DNA from: JASMHC01 sp964453855 | GTDB taxonomy: Bacteria > Pseudomonadota > Alphaproteobacteria > Rhodobacterales > Rhodobacteraceae | Reading direction: 5' to 3' | NCBI GenBank assembly: GCA_964453855.1 | Contig: CAYVRN010000007.1 | Span: forward strand, 4,263 to 68,262 | DNA length: 64,000 nt | Part shown: one piece after another, positions 35,020 to 43,466 of the stretch | Position numbering within the stretch: position 1 is the first letter of the stretch | Layout of the letters: each line of letters opens with the position of its first letter | Position numbers and translations under genes: made by a program | Notes under the pieces: generated by a model | The model's database searches: none | Seen by the model: only the letters and a program-made list of their open reading frames with translations | Told to the model about the DNA's origin: nothing

Positions 35020-35217
35020 GAAAAAGTGCCAACCCAAAAGAGGACTATACTCCTCGGGTTGGCTGGTCATTAGACCACCGCTAACTTAGCTTTCCACAAT
35101 ACCGGAGCTTCACTAGCGAAGTTCCTTGGCCAAAGACACCACTCACGGAACAAGGTCAGGATGGCAGATTTACGTATGGTAAATAAAGTCAGGAAATCCC
35201 TACCCATTATTTCCTGA
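35020..35217 (-). ncRNA. Structured non-coding stretch downstream of the LuxR gene, candidate small RNA
   Basis: No ORF is found, but four hairpins are packed together. TCAGGAAAT (35189-35197) and ATTTCCTGA (35209-35217) are perfect nine-base arms just after the luxR-type stop. GGAGCTTC...GAAGTTCC (about 35104-35125) and TGGTC-ATTA-GACCA (about 35064-35077) follow. A long stem, GCCAACCC (35028-35035) with GGGTTGGC (35056-35063) and an inner GAGGA/TCCTC, is followed on the minus strand by ACTTTTTC, like a terminator. It is either a 3' UTR or an independent small RNA. Confidence 0.4.
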
Positions 35218-35221
35218 ATGA

Positions 35222-35974
35222 TTAGTTTTCGACAACGAACATTTGGTTGAGGAACGAGGCCTTCAAAACCGCCTGAGCGGTCGTATCTACGTGCAATGCC
35301 TCTCGCGCCAATCTTAGATGTTTTTCAACTGTTGCAGGCGTTAGACCCAAAATAATAGCGGTGTCCTGAGTGGTTTTTCCATCACCAATCCATTCAAGAA
35401 CTTCACGTTGTCGTTTCGTCAGGACGACCTCTCCTGTGTAATGGGGCAGGCTTGAAAGCTTCAAATCAAACAAATAATTTAACAGTTCAAGGTCTATGTG
35501 ATTTTCTTGCCAAATTTTATCAACTTGATCCTGGTTTAGACCTGCGCGGGCCGTAAGCGAGGCAGACGCTTTAAAGCGGTGAGAAATACTGGGAAAGCTG
35601 ACCGTATAACCTGCAACTACATTAAATTCGCGGTTCTTTTGGACCACTGCCAACTCTTTTGGACTTAGTTGATCTAGGTCTATCATGCGCGCCACATTGG
35701 ACCAACTTGCACAACCTACGTTGTTAAACGACCATCGGAACATTGGAGAATCTTGGAAATTACCTTGATCCACAAAAAATTCCGTATAGCCCGGATCATG
35801 GTTAGAAAGCGCCAAATAGTCAGAAGGGTCTCCAAGATTAGTGCCGGTTCGGAATCGCGTTCTACCGTACAGTATTCGGTCGAAGCCGAATTCACACATC
35901 AAAGATGTGTAGATGTCCCAAAGTGACTCTAAACTTTCCGCTTTTGTAATATCGAGAAGATCTTTGTTTTTCAT
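35222..35974 (-). CDS. LuxR-family regulator with autoinducer-binding-type domain (solo)
   Basis: The 250-residue protein has an N-terminal ligand-binding domain of the autoinducer-binding type (about residues 15-160, including NFQDSPMFRW in the position of the conserved D-P/W cluster) and a C-terminal LuxR helix-turn-helix (about 185-235: LTKRQREVLEWIGDGKTTQDTAIILGLTPATVEKHL). No luxI-type synthase is nearby, so it is a solo receptor. It stands at the edge of the sulfur locus, but no sequence evidence ties it to those genes. A palindrome TTGAA-GTA-TTCAA lies 22 bases upstream of the start (35997-36009). Confidence 0.85.
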   Translation of the reverse strand: MKNKDLLDITKAESLESLWDIYTSLMCEFGFDRILYGRTRFRTGTNLGDPSDYLALSNHDPGYTEFFVDQGNFQDSPMFRWSFNNVGCASWSNVARMIDLDQLSPKELAVVQKNREFNVVAGYTVSFPSISHRFKASASLTARAGLNQDQVDKIWQENHIDLELLNYLFDLKLSSLPHYTGEVVLTKRQREVLEWIGDGKTTQDTAIILGLTPATVEKHLRLAREALHVDTTAQAVLKASFLNQMFVVEN

Positions 35975-36691
35975 AAGTAACTAAAACGTCCATCACTTGA
36001 AGTATTCAATCTTAGAAAGCAATTGGGGCATTCTTCAATGCAGAGTGACGCACGTTAGCAACATCTTTATTAACATAATATTGATTATACGCTTGCCATA
36101 CTTAGGGGGATCATATAGCTAAAATACGATAAATTTTCAAAGAAACAAATAGTTGCATGGGTACATGAAAGTTGTAAACGCGCTTTTACCCCCTAGGTCT
36201 GCTCGAACAACACAAGATTGAACAATGGTTTGGAGCCAAAAGCCGATATCCGTGTTTGCAGTGATATTTGAGCGTAACCCTTCCTCGACCTATCGTGAAA
36301 TCAAGTGCAATCGGTTCATAGATAACTAACTACCGCAGTTTGCTGACCGTCGCGCGCAGAATGCTAACGGTCAGTAAGAGAAGCGACTCGCACGCTGCAC
36401 AATTTATTGCAAGAAGATCGCCAGCCTAAGCCGATGATGGAGATGTGGATCCAAGGGCTGGCTCCCCTGCCCGCTGTTTCACGCCAGTCGATGGCGTTTG
36501 CCAACGAGCCGCAGTTTGCAGCTCGACGAAACAGAAACGTTGGAAATGGAGAAGTGGCTCCGATCATCTCTGATTCGAATTTATGCGACCAACTTTCCCT
36601 CAATTCAATCCCAAAATCATCACATAAACCAAATTCTATACATAAATATATTTGGGTGCTACGCTCTTAATAAAAAACAGGGAGAGTAAAC
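35975..36691. other. 717-base gene-poor region between luxR-type gene and yeeE
   Basis: No credible gene is seen. A frame at about 36372-36670 (plus) encodes an unremarkable 80-100-residue peptide with no good start and no recognised similarity; it could be a gene remnant. Notable structures: CTGACCGT (36343-36350) and ACGGTCAG (36367-36374), perfect eight-base arms around a 16-base loop; and CCAAAT (36629-36634) with ATTTGG (36650-36655) in the presumed yeeE promoter zone. A GGGAGAG ribosome site ends the region. Confidence 0.5.
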
Positions 36692-37780
36692 ATGGACGCG
36701 CTCATGGAAGCAGCAATTGAGTCAGCGCCCTTCTATATCGGATGGGGTGGATTACTGATCGGTATCGTATTTGGTTTTATTGTTTCTCGCACAAACTTCT
36801 GCACGATGGGATCGATTTCTGACATTCTGTCGTTCGGAGATTACAACAGATTTCGGGCTTGGCTATTAGCTGCGGCGGTGGCCATCATCGGTGTCGCTTT
36901 GCTCGAGGCGCAAGAAATTGCGGACATGAATATGTCCATGTATCAAACCACCTCTCTGGCTTGGGGCGGTCACATTGCCGGAGGCCTCTTGTTTGGCTTC
37001 GGCATGGTGTTCTCGGGTGGTTGCACCAGTCGAAACCTAGTGAGGACCGGCAGTGGCGACCTGCGGTCCGCTTTTGTCATCCTGGTAACTGGAATTTTCG
37101 CATATATGACGATCGGCGGTTTACTAGGACCATTGCGCGTTATGATCTTCACTGCCCCCACGGCCGATCTGACCGCAATGGGGATGGATGACCAGCGTAT
37201 CGGTTCGCTGATATCGTCTATTACGGGGTTGGATTGGGGTACCGCCAATTTGGCGACTGTCATCGTGATCGCGGGTGGCATATTTGTTTACTGTTTCGCA
37301 AATTCCGAGTTCCGCAAATCCACGCGCGATATTATTGGCGGCGCTGGCTTGGGTCTCTGTGTTGTGGCGGGGTGGTTCCTGACCGGCATTACCTACGATG
37401 AGTTTGCCAATAACCCACAGCTCGTTTCAATGAGCTACGTGCGGCCATCCGGTGACACAATCGACTACCTAATGCGATACACAGCTATCGGTGCCCCCGG
37501 CTTTGGGGTTGCGACACTTGCAGGCGCCATCGTGGGCGGTTTCCTTGGGTCAGCCTCTCTTGGCCGTCTAAGTCTCAAGGTTTTCGCGGACTCAACAGAT
37601 GCGTTACGCAACATGATGGGAGCTGCATTCATGGGGATCGGAGGCGTTTTAGCGCTTGGTTGCACGGTTGGCCAAGCTATGACGGGCTTCTCGACGCTGG
37701 CAATCGGATCACTGATTACCTTTATCTGCATCGTGGTCGGCTGCATTGCAGGCATTAAAACCATGGAAGCTATGGTCTAG
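36692..37780 (+). CDS. YeeE/YedE-family sulfur-compound transporter
   Basis: The 362-residue membrane protein has about nine or ten hydrophobic segments. Family cysteine motifs occur in FIVSRTNFCTMGSISD (near residue 37), FGMVFSGGCTSRNLVRTGSGDLRS (near 111) and GIGGVLALGCTVGQAMTGFS (near 330). The relative TsuA imports thiosulfate through such cysteines, so import of thiosulfate or another sulfur compound is likely. It is a single gene closed by a strong terminator and sits next to the sulfite-oxidation operon, which fits a role in feeding it. Confidence 0.85.
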   Translation: MDALMEAAIESAPFYIGWGGLLIGIVFGFIVSRTNFCTMGSISDILSFGDYNRFRAWLLAAAVAIIGVALLEAQEIADMNMSMYQTTSLAWGGHIAGGLLFGFGMVFSGGCTSRNLVRTGSGDLRSAFVILVTGIFAYMTIGGLLGPLRVMIFTAPTADLTAMGMDDQRIGSLISSITGLDWGTANLATVIVIAGGIFVYCFANSEFRKSTRDIIGGAGLGLCVVAGWFLTGITYDEFANNPQLVSMSYVRPSGDTIDYLMRYTAIGAPGFGVATLAGAIVGGFLGSASLGRLSLKVFADSTDALRNMMGAAFMGIGGVLALGCTVGQAMTGFSTLAIGSLITFICIVVGCIAGIKTMEAMV

Positions 37781-37800
37781 CGACTGTACTTTGTAAACAA

Positions 37801-37836
37801 AAACGCCGCCGAAGCACTTCGGCGGCGTTTTTTGTT
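37801..37836. terminator. Bidirectional terminator between yeeE and the Mrp gene
   Basis: AAACGCCGCCGAAG (37801-37814) and CTTCGGCGGCGTTT (37817-37830) are perfect inverted arms with A- and T-runs on both sides (TTTTTTG on the plus strand, AAAAACAAA side on the minus). It serves both convergent genes. Confidence 0.9.
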
Positions 37837-37854
37837 TTTCTAATCTCAACTATT

Positions 37855-38964
37855 TTAGTCGTCGTCTTCCTCGGGGAACAGTCGGGTTGCGACTTTCAAG
37901 GCGATGTCTTTGAATGCCTTGGCATGAGGTCCCTCGGGATCGGCAAAAACAACCGGCGTTCCCGCATCTGACATCTCTCGGATTTGCATGTTCAACGGAA
38001 TCGCTCCCAAAAATGGCACGCCCAGACGGCGAGCATCTTCTTCTGCCCCGCCATGACCGAAGATGTGGCTTGATTCACCACAATGAGGACATACGAAAGT
38101 CGACATATTCTCGACGATCCCAAAAATTGGAACGTCCACATTTTTAAACATTTTCAGTCCCTTACGGGCATCAATCAACGCCAAATCCTGTGGTGTCGAA
38201 ACGATAACTGCGCCTTGCAGAGGGATCTGTTGCGCCATCGTTAACTGAGCGTCCCCCGTTCCCGGAGGCATATCTAGGACAAGTACATCTAGATCACCCC
38301 AATCCACCTCTCGGCTCATTTGCATCAACGCCGTCACAACCATGGGACCCCGCCAGATGACGGGGCTTTCTTCGTCCATCAAAAAGCCCATCGACATGAC
38401 TTTAAGGCCGTATTTTTCGACGGGTTTCACGACATCTTCAGTAATTTCTGGCCGTTCGTCGATCGCCAGTAGTCGGGGAACCGAAGGACCATAGATGTCC
38501 GCATCCATCAGACCAACTTTTAACCCCAAAGAATGCAATCCCAAGGCGATATTGGCTGCTGTCGTGGATTTACCAACGCCACCTTTACCAGAAGCCACCG
38601 CAATGACGTTCTTGATCCCGGGAATGGCCGCCGCATGCGGGCGCATATCTCGACCTTTTGCCTCGGTCGGACGCTTCTTTAGCTTCGGAGGCTGGCGTGG
38701 TGCTTCTTCGGGGGCTGCCGCGCGCTCAGCCGTCAAGACCACCATGAGGTTTTTAAGCTCTTCGATGCTGGTAAGCTGCTGTTCTATCAACTCTTTCAAC
38801 CCGTTTGGGTCGCCTTGAAAGTCAGAAGGCAGATGGACGGGAACAAAGGCTTTCCCCTCCTCCGCCTGAACTTCGTTTTCACGGATCATGCCGCTGGTCA
38901 GCAAATCCATCCGCATTCCCGGTGCGGTCAGCATGCCCAACCGGGTTAGGATAACCTGTTTCAT
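37855..38964 (-). CDS. apbC: Mrp/ApbC-family Fe-S carrier ATPase
   Basis: P-loop ATPase that carries Fe-S clusters to client proteins. The 369-residue protein has an N-terminal MIP18-like region (1-75), a proline/lysine-rich linker, and the ATPase domain with the deviant Walker A SGKGGVGKS at 125-133. The cluster-binding CPHC motif (FVCPHCGESSHIFG) lies in the C-terminal half. It is 17 bases after soeC on the same strand, so it probably belongs to the operon, where SoeB, DsrK, DsrL and DsrO all need many Fe-S clusters. A dedicated role is inference. Confidence 0.9.
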   Translation of the reverse strand: MKQVILTRLGMLTAPGMRMDLLTSGMIRENEVQAEEGKAFVPVHLPSDFQGDPNGLKELIEQQLTSIEELKNLMVVLTAERAAAPEEAPRQPPKLKKRPTEAKGRDMRPHAAAIPGIKNVIAVASGKGGVGKSTTAANIALGLHSLGLKVGLMDADIYGPSVPRLLAIDERPEITEDVVKPVEKYGLKVMSMGFLMDEESPVIWRGPMVVTALMQMSREVDWGDLDVLVLDMPPGTGDAQLTMAQQIPLQGAVIVSTPQDLALIDARKGLKMFKNVDVPIFGIVENMSTFVCPHCGESSHIFGHGGAEEDARRLGVPFLGAIPLNMQIREMSDAGTPVVFADPEGPHAKAFKDIALKVATRLFPEEDDD

Positions 38965-38981
38965 TTTCGAGTTTTCCTTGA

Positions 38982-39857
38982 TTATTTTCCGTAATAGGTG
39001 GCGACCGCATGACGGGCTTCTGCAAAGAACAGCCAGCGGGATGTGACAGCACCAATGAGATGCATCAGAATGGCAATTACGCCGCCGATATGGGCGTTGT
39101 CAGCAAACGCCATCAGCGCAAGGATCGGCAGAAGGAAAGCCGTGATAAACGATATCATCCGCAGTTTCAAAACGTGTTTGCGGGCGACCTGATATACCAT
39201 CTCTTTAAGCAGATAGTTTTCGCCCGTGTGCGGCGCTTCGTACTGTCGGACCTTACCGATGTGGCCCAAACCTGTGGCAGTTCCTAGATCGGTCGGGTTG
39301 TTCACCGTGCGGGTGTCTCCATCCCGCCAAGCCAAGACCTGCAAGATGCCAAGAGCAATCAACAAATACGTAGCCGCGGTGACTTGCCCAGCGAACAGTG
39401 CCCCACCTGTCACCATATAGAGCAGGAACAAGATGGGCGTGAATCCGCTATTCCAACGCGGAACCGTCTTGAGCTGGGTGTAGATCATCGACGTAGACAG
39501 CACCGTCAATACGCATAGTACAGAGCCGATAAGCCCTAAGGTTTCCCAAGTTGTATCAAGGAAAATTCGGCCGATGGCATAAGGGGCAACTGTCAGCAAG
39601 GTGACCACAGCCAGCACGCCTTCGCGCGATAGCCAACTTGTGCGCCACTGCGAGAAGGATTTGATCGCGTTCTTTTTGTTCGCAAGGTGAAAGACCGACG
39701 ACAACAGTCCTCCAACGGCAAAGGCGTAGCCTATGAAATAAAACACGAAAGCGACAAGTCCGTTCATTGAAGGCATACCAAGACCCAGCCATGCCAGAAG
39801 CCCGAAGCCGATGCCCGAAAAGACGGTGAAGAAGATTACAGAAGGTGCCGGATGCAT
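38982..39857 (-). CDS. soeC: Sulfite dehydrogenase membrane anchor SoeC
   Basis: DmsC/NrfD-like quinone-reactive anchor of the cytoplasmic sulfite-oxidising enzyme SoeABC. From ATG 39857 it has 291 residues and eight hydrophobic segments. The start overlaps the soeB stop by one base (TGATG), so I prefer it to the upstream ATG at 39887. Position after soeA-soeB on the same strand supports the call. Confidence 0.88.
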   Translation of the reverse strand: MHPAPSVIFFTVFSGIGFGLLAWLGLGMPSMNGLVAFVFYFIGYAFAVGGLLSSVFHLANKKNAIKSFSQWRTSWLSREGVLAVVTLLTVAPYAIGRIFLDTTWETLGLIGSVLCVLTVLSTSMIYTQLKTVPRWNSGFTPILFLLYMVTGGALFAGQVTAATYLLIALGILQVLAWRDGDTRTVNNPTDLGTATGLGHIGKVRQYEAPHTGENYLLKEMVYQVARKHVLKLRMISFITAFLLPILALMAFADNAHIGGVIAILMHLIGAVTSRWLFFAEARHAVATYYGK

Positions 39858-40591
39858 CAGAGTTTCTCCAAAGCTTTGTCGAGCCATCCCAAAAAGCCGG
39901 TGGCTTCGGTGGCGACTGGTTCAAGGGATTGGCTACAATCTAGCGTGTCTTTTGGACGTGGTGGCAGGTATTTATTGACCGGCTTGGTGCCTAGTTCAGG
40001 CATCAGGTCCATACCACCGCGTTCAGCGACCAGCTTGCTGACATCACTGTTCGGATCGCCAAGATCGCCAAAGTGACGCGCACCTGCCGGACAGGTCCGA
40101 ACGCAGGCTGGAATGCGATCTTCCTCGGGCAGGTTTTCGTTATAGATACGATCCACACACAAGGTGCATTTCTTCATAACTCCGGCGATCTGGTCCAATT
40201 CGCGGGCTCCGTAAGGACAAGCCCAAGCGCAAAGTCCGCAGCCCATACAGTCATTTTCGTTGACCAAAACGATACCGTCTTCTTCCCGTTTGTAGCTGGC
40301 CCCAGTCGGACAAACCGTGACGCACGGGGCGTCTTCGCAGTGCAGACAGGATTTCGGGAAGTGAATGGTCTGAGCCGCACCACCATTGTCGGGTTGAACC
40401 TCGTAACTATGCACGCGGTTCAGGAAAGTGCCAGACGGATCCCCATACGCATCTTTGTCAGAAAGCGGCGCGCCGTAGTTCTGCGTGTTCCATCCTTTGC
40501 AAGACGTTACACAGCCGTGACACCCCACACATGTATCAAGGTCGATAACCAGTCCAAGTTTTTTGTCGGTTTTCTGTGGAAGCGCTGTCAT
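39857..40591 (-). CDS. soeB: Sulfite dehydrogenase iron-sulfur subunit SoeB
   Basis: Electron-transfer subunit carrying four [4Fe-4S] clusters between SoeA and SoeC. Four cysteine groups are visible: CVGCHGCVTSCKGW, CLHCEDAPCVTVCPTGA, CMGCGLCAWACPYGA, and CTLCVDRI with CVRTCPAGA. From ATG 40591 it has 244 residues; this start overlaps the soeA stop (ATGA). No signal peptide is present, consistent with a cytoplasmic-facing enzyme. Confidence 0.92.
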   Translation of the reverse strand: MTALPQKTDKKLGLVIDLDTCVGCHGCVTSCKGWNTQNYGAPLSDKDAYGDPSGTFLNRVHSYEVQPDNGGAAQTIHFPKSCLHCEDAPCVTVCPTGASYKREEDGIVLVNENDCMGCGLCAWACPYGARELDQIAGVMKKCTLCVDRIYNENLPEEDRIPACVRTCPAGARHFGDLGDPNSDVSKLVAERGGMDLMPELGTKPVNKYLPPRPKDTLDCSQSLEPVATEATGFLGWLDKALEKL

Positions 40592-43422
40592 TTGCCCACC
40601 TCCCATGCCAGATCATCGGGTCCCTGCCCGACCGGTGATTTGATTGGATCAAATGACGGTTGGCTGACATCCGGTGGTGGATCAGCTTTTTGGATTTTTA
40701 CTTTCAGGTCAAACCAAGCCGCCTGCCCCGTGATCGGGTCAGAGTTGGCCCAACGCATACCGTCGCCTTTCGAAGGCAGTAACTCGTGGATTAGATGGTT
40801 CAATAGGAAACCTTTGTTTGCTTCGGGTGCATTCTCTTTCAACGCCCAAGCGCCTTTGCGTTTGCCAATCGCGTTCCATGTCCAAATGGTGTTTTCATTC
40901 AGCGCCGCCATATGGGCAACAGGAACAGTGATCTCTCCGTGATGCGACGTCACCTTGGCCCAGTCGCCCTCTTGGAAATCATTCGCCTCCCAAATTTTCG
41001 TCGGCACGTATAGCGGGTTGCGGCCGTGGATTTGGCGCAGCCATGCGTTCTGAGTACCCCACGAGTGATACATTGCCATCGGGCGCTGCGTGAGGGCGTG
41101 CACAGGATATTCGTCCTCGTCGATCATCGTGCCTTCAAAAGGTGCATACCAGATCGGCAATGGGTCCAGCGTATCTTTGATGCGCTGACGCAGATGCTCG
41201 GGCGGCTGACGCTCTCCATGACCTTCAGCGGCCAGTTGGAATTTGCGCATAGGTTCCACGTAAAGCTGGAACAGATAGGGCATCGGCTGGTCCAGAATAC
41301 CAATTTCAACAGCCCAATCCTGATAGGCTTTGTTCCAAGGCTTGTAGTATTGAGCCTCTTCCGAGATATGGTTTACCCAGAACCCGCCATTGTCGATATA
41401 GGCTTGGATCTGGTTCGGGTTCGGCGCCCCTCGCCCGTTTTGATCACCATTTTCGCCACGGAAGCCAGCCAGAGGGCCGATCCCTGGCTTACGCTGGTGG
41501 GTCTGGATGTAGTCGGCATAATCCGCCCATTTCTGGCTGCCATCTTCGTTCACGAACGCCGGTAGACCAAGTTTCGCCCCCAGATCACACAATGCAGACT
41601 GGAATCCTTTCACGTCGCGGTCAGGCTCGACCACGGGCCAGCGGATTGCGTCAGCAGCACCATCAGCTTCGCAGATCGGGCGGTCCAAAAGACTGATACA
41701 GTCGTGGCGCTCTAGATAGGTGGTGTCGGGCAGAACTAGATCAGAATATGCCACCATTTCAGACGAATAAGCGTCGGAGTATATGATCCGCGGGATCACG
41801 TAGTCGCCGTTTTCGTCCTTATCGGTGAGCATCTCGATGGTGCCCTTGGTGTTCATGGTCGAGTTCCACGACATGTTCGCCATGTACATGAACAGAGTGT
41901 CAATTTTGTAAGGATCGCCAGCATGGGCATTAGAGATCACCATATGCATCAGACCGTGCGCCGACATCGGGTTTTCCCATGTGAACGCCTTATCGATCCG
42001 CGCAGGTGTGCCGTCTTCCTTCAGTGCCAACCCTTCCGGTCCACGTACGAAGCCAAGATGCGGCCCATCCAGCGGACTCATCGGCTTTACGCCGCAATGC
42101 GGGGCAGGATGCGCTTCGACCGGTTTCGGATAGGGCGGCTTAAAGCGGAATCCGCCTGGAACTTCGACCGTGCCCAGCAAGATTTGCAGCACGTGCAGTG
42201 ACCGGCAAGTTTGAAAGCCGTTCGAGTGCGCCGAAATTCCGCGCATCGAGTGGAACGTAACCGGTCGGCCAATCATCTTGTCGTGCTTTTCACCGCGGAA
42301 GTCTGTCCAAGGCTGATCCAACTCAATGGCTTCATCAAACGCAGTTTTTGCAATCAATGCAGCGATTGCCTTTATCCGATCCGCTGAGATGCCGCACTGA
42401 TCCGCCACCGCCTCGGGTGCGTATTTTGGGTCAAGATAACGGGTCGCCATTGCGTGAAATACGGTGCGATGCGTAACGCCATCGCGCTCAAGCACTGCAT
42501 TAAGATCGGGCTTTACACCCTTCTGATCAAACGGAGTTAGCTCTTTTGTGACGCGATCAACAACAAGCACTTTGCCATCTTCATCGCGCAGCAACAGTCC
42601 TTTTTCCGGACCTTCGCATTCGTTGATCAGCGCAGGCGCGTTGGTATACTGAGCCAGATAATTCAGGTCGATTTTACCCGCCTTCATCAGCTCGTGGATC
42701 AGAGACAGAATAAACAGCCCGTCGGTGCCGGGGGTGATCCCCACCCACTCGTCCGCCACGGCATTATAGCCCGAACGGATCGGGTTGACGCCAATGATCT
42801 TACCGCCGTTCGCCTTTAAGCGACCAATGCCCATCTTGATCGGGTTGCTGTCGTGATCTTCTGCAACACCGAACAGCATGAACAGCTTGGCACGATCCCA
42901 GTCAGGTTGACCAAACTCCCAGAACGCGCCGCCCATGGTATAAATACCCGCAGCCGCCATGTTCACCGAGCAGAACCCGCCATGCGCCGCATAATTAGGC
43001 GTGCCAAAGTTTTGGGCCCAGAAGCTGGTGAATGACTGGGACTGGTCACGCCCCGTGAAGAATGCCAGCTTCTCTGGGGCGGTTTCGCGCAAGGGCTTCA
43101 ACCAGCTTGTGGCGATATCCAGCGCTTCGTCCCAACTGATCTCTTCAAACTCGCCAGAACCACGGGGACCGACACGTTTCAAAGGCTTACGCAAACGCGA
43201 CGGTGCGTTGTGCTGCATGATACCAGAAGACCCCTTGGCACAAAGAACGCCTTTGTTTACGGGGTGGTCGCGGTTTCCTTCGATATAAGCGACCTTTCCG
43301 TCTTTCATATGAACGTTTATTCCGCATCGACAGGCACACATATAACAAGTCGTCTTGCGCACCTCGTCAGATATTTTTGGCGATGGTCGCGCTTCGATGC
43401 GCGTTCCAGCTGTTGCACCCAT
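40588..43422 (-). CDS. soeA: Sulfite dehydrogenase molybdopterin subunit SoeA
   Basis: Catalytic subunit that oxidises sulfite to sulfate in the cytoplasm, passing electrons to quinone. The 944-residue protein belongs to the DMSO-reductase/PSR-like molybdoenzymes. A [4Fe-4S] site is formed by C26, C29, C33 and C61 (TTCYMCACRCGI ... VLCAKG). There is no Tat signal, which separates SoeA from periplasmic polysulfide or thiosulfate reductases. A GGGAG ribosome site precedes the ATG. It follows cysG by 44 bases on the same strand. Assignment as SoeA rather than another PSR-like oxidoreductase rests on this and on the rDsr context. Confidence 0.9.
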   Translation of the reverse strand: MGATAGTRIEARPSPKISDEVRKTTCYMCACRCGINVHMKDGKVAYIEGNRDHPVNKGVLCAKGSSGIMQHNAPSRLRKPLKRVGPRGSGEFEEISWDEALDIATSWLKPLRETAPEKLAFFTGRDQSQSFTSFWAQNFGTPNYAAHGGFCSVNMAAAGIYTMGGAFWEFGQPDWDRAKLFMLFGVAEDHDSNPIKMGIGRLKANGGKIIGVNPIRSGYNAVADEWVGITPGTDGLFILSLIHELMKAGKIDLNYLAQYTNAPALINECEGPEKGLLLRDEDGKVLVVDRVTKELTPFDQKGVKPDLNAVLERDGVTHRTVFHAMATRYLDPKYAPEAVADQCGISADRIKAIAALIAKTAFDEAIELDQPWTDFRGEKHDKMIGRPVTFHSMRGISAHSNGFQTCRSLHVLQILLGTVEVPGGFRFKPPYPKPVEAHPAPHCGVKPMSPLDGPHLGFVRGPEGLALKEDGTPARIDKAFTWENPMSAHGLMHMVISNAHAGDPYKIDTLFMYMANMSWNSTMNTKGTIEMLTDKDENGDYVIPRIIYSDAYSSEMVAYSDLVLPDTTYLERHDCISLLDRPICEADGAADAIRWPVVEPDRDVKGFQSALCDLGAKLGLPAFVNEDGSQKWADYADYIQTHQRKPGIGPLAGFRGENGDQNGRGAPNPNQIQAYIDNGGFWVNHISEEAQYYKPWNKAYQDWAVEIGILDQPMPYLFQLYVEPMRKFQLAAEGHGERQPPEHLRQRIKDTLDPLPIWYAPFEGTMIDEDEYPVHALTQRPMAMYHSWGTQNAWLRQIHGRNPLYVPTKIWEANDFQEGDWAKVTSHHGEITVPVAHMAALNENTIWTWNAIGKRKGAWALKENAPEANKGFLLNHLIHELLPSKGDGMRWANSDPITGQAAWFDLKVKIQKADPPPDVSQPSFDPIKSPVGQGPDDLAWEVGK

Positions 43423-43466
43423 GTCTCTCTCCCGTTTCGAATTTCGTCAGCGCCCAATGCAAGCGC

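Noticed and set aside
36202..36224. Second SOS-like repeat, GAAC...GAAC
   Set aside because: The spacing is 11 rather than 7 bases, so it does not fit the alphaproteobacterial LexA box.
36407..36670. 87-codon plus-strand frame before yeeE
   Set aside because: Only a TTG start with no ribosome site, changing composition along its length and no similarity that I can recognise; kept only as a possible remnant in the region note.
40073..40942. Plus-strand 289-codon frame opposite soeB and soeA
   Set aside because: Antisense to two clear genes with complete cluster motifs; no start signal.
40588..43422. Reading SoeA as polysulfide/thiosulfate reductase (PsrA/PhsA)
   Set aside because: There is no Tat signal peptide, and the gene order A-B-C beside rDsr matches cytoplasmic SoeABC better.
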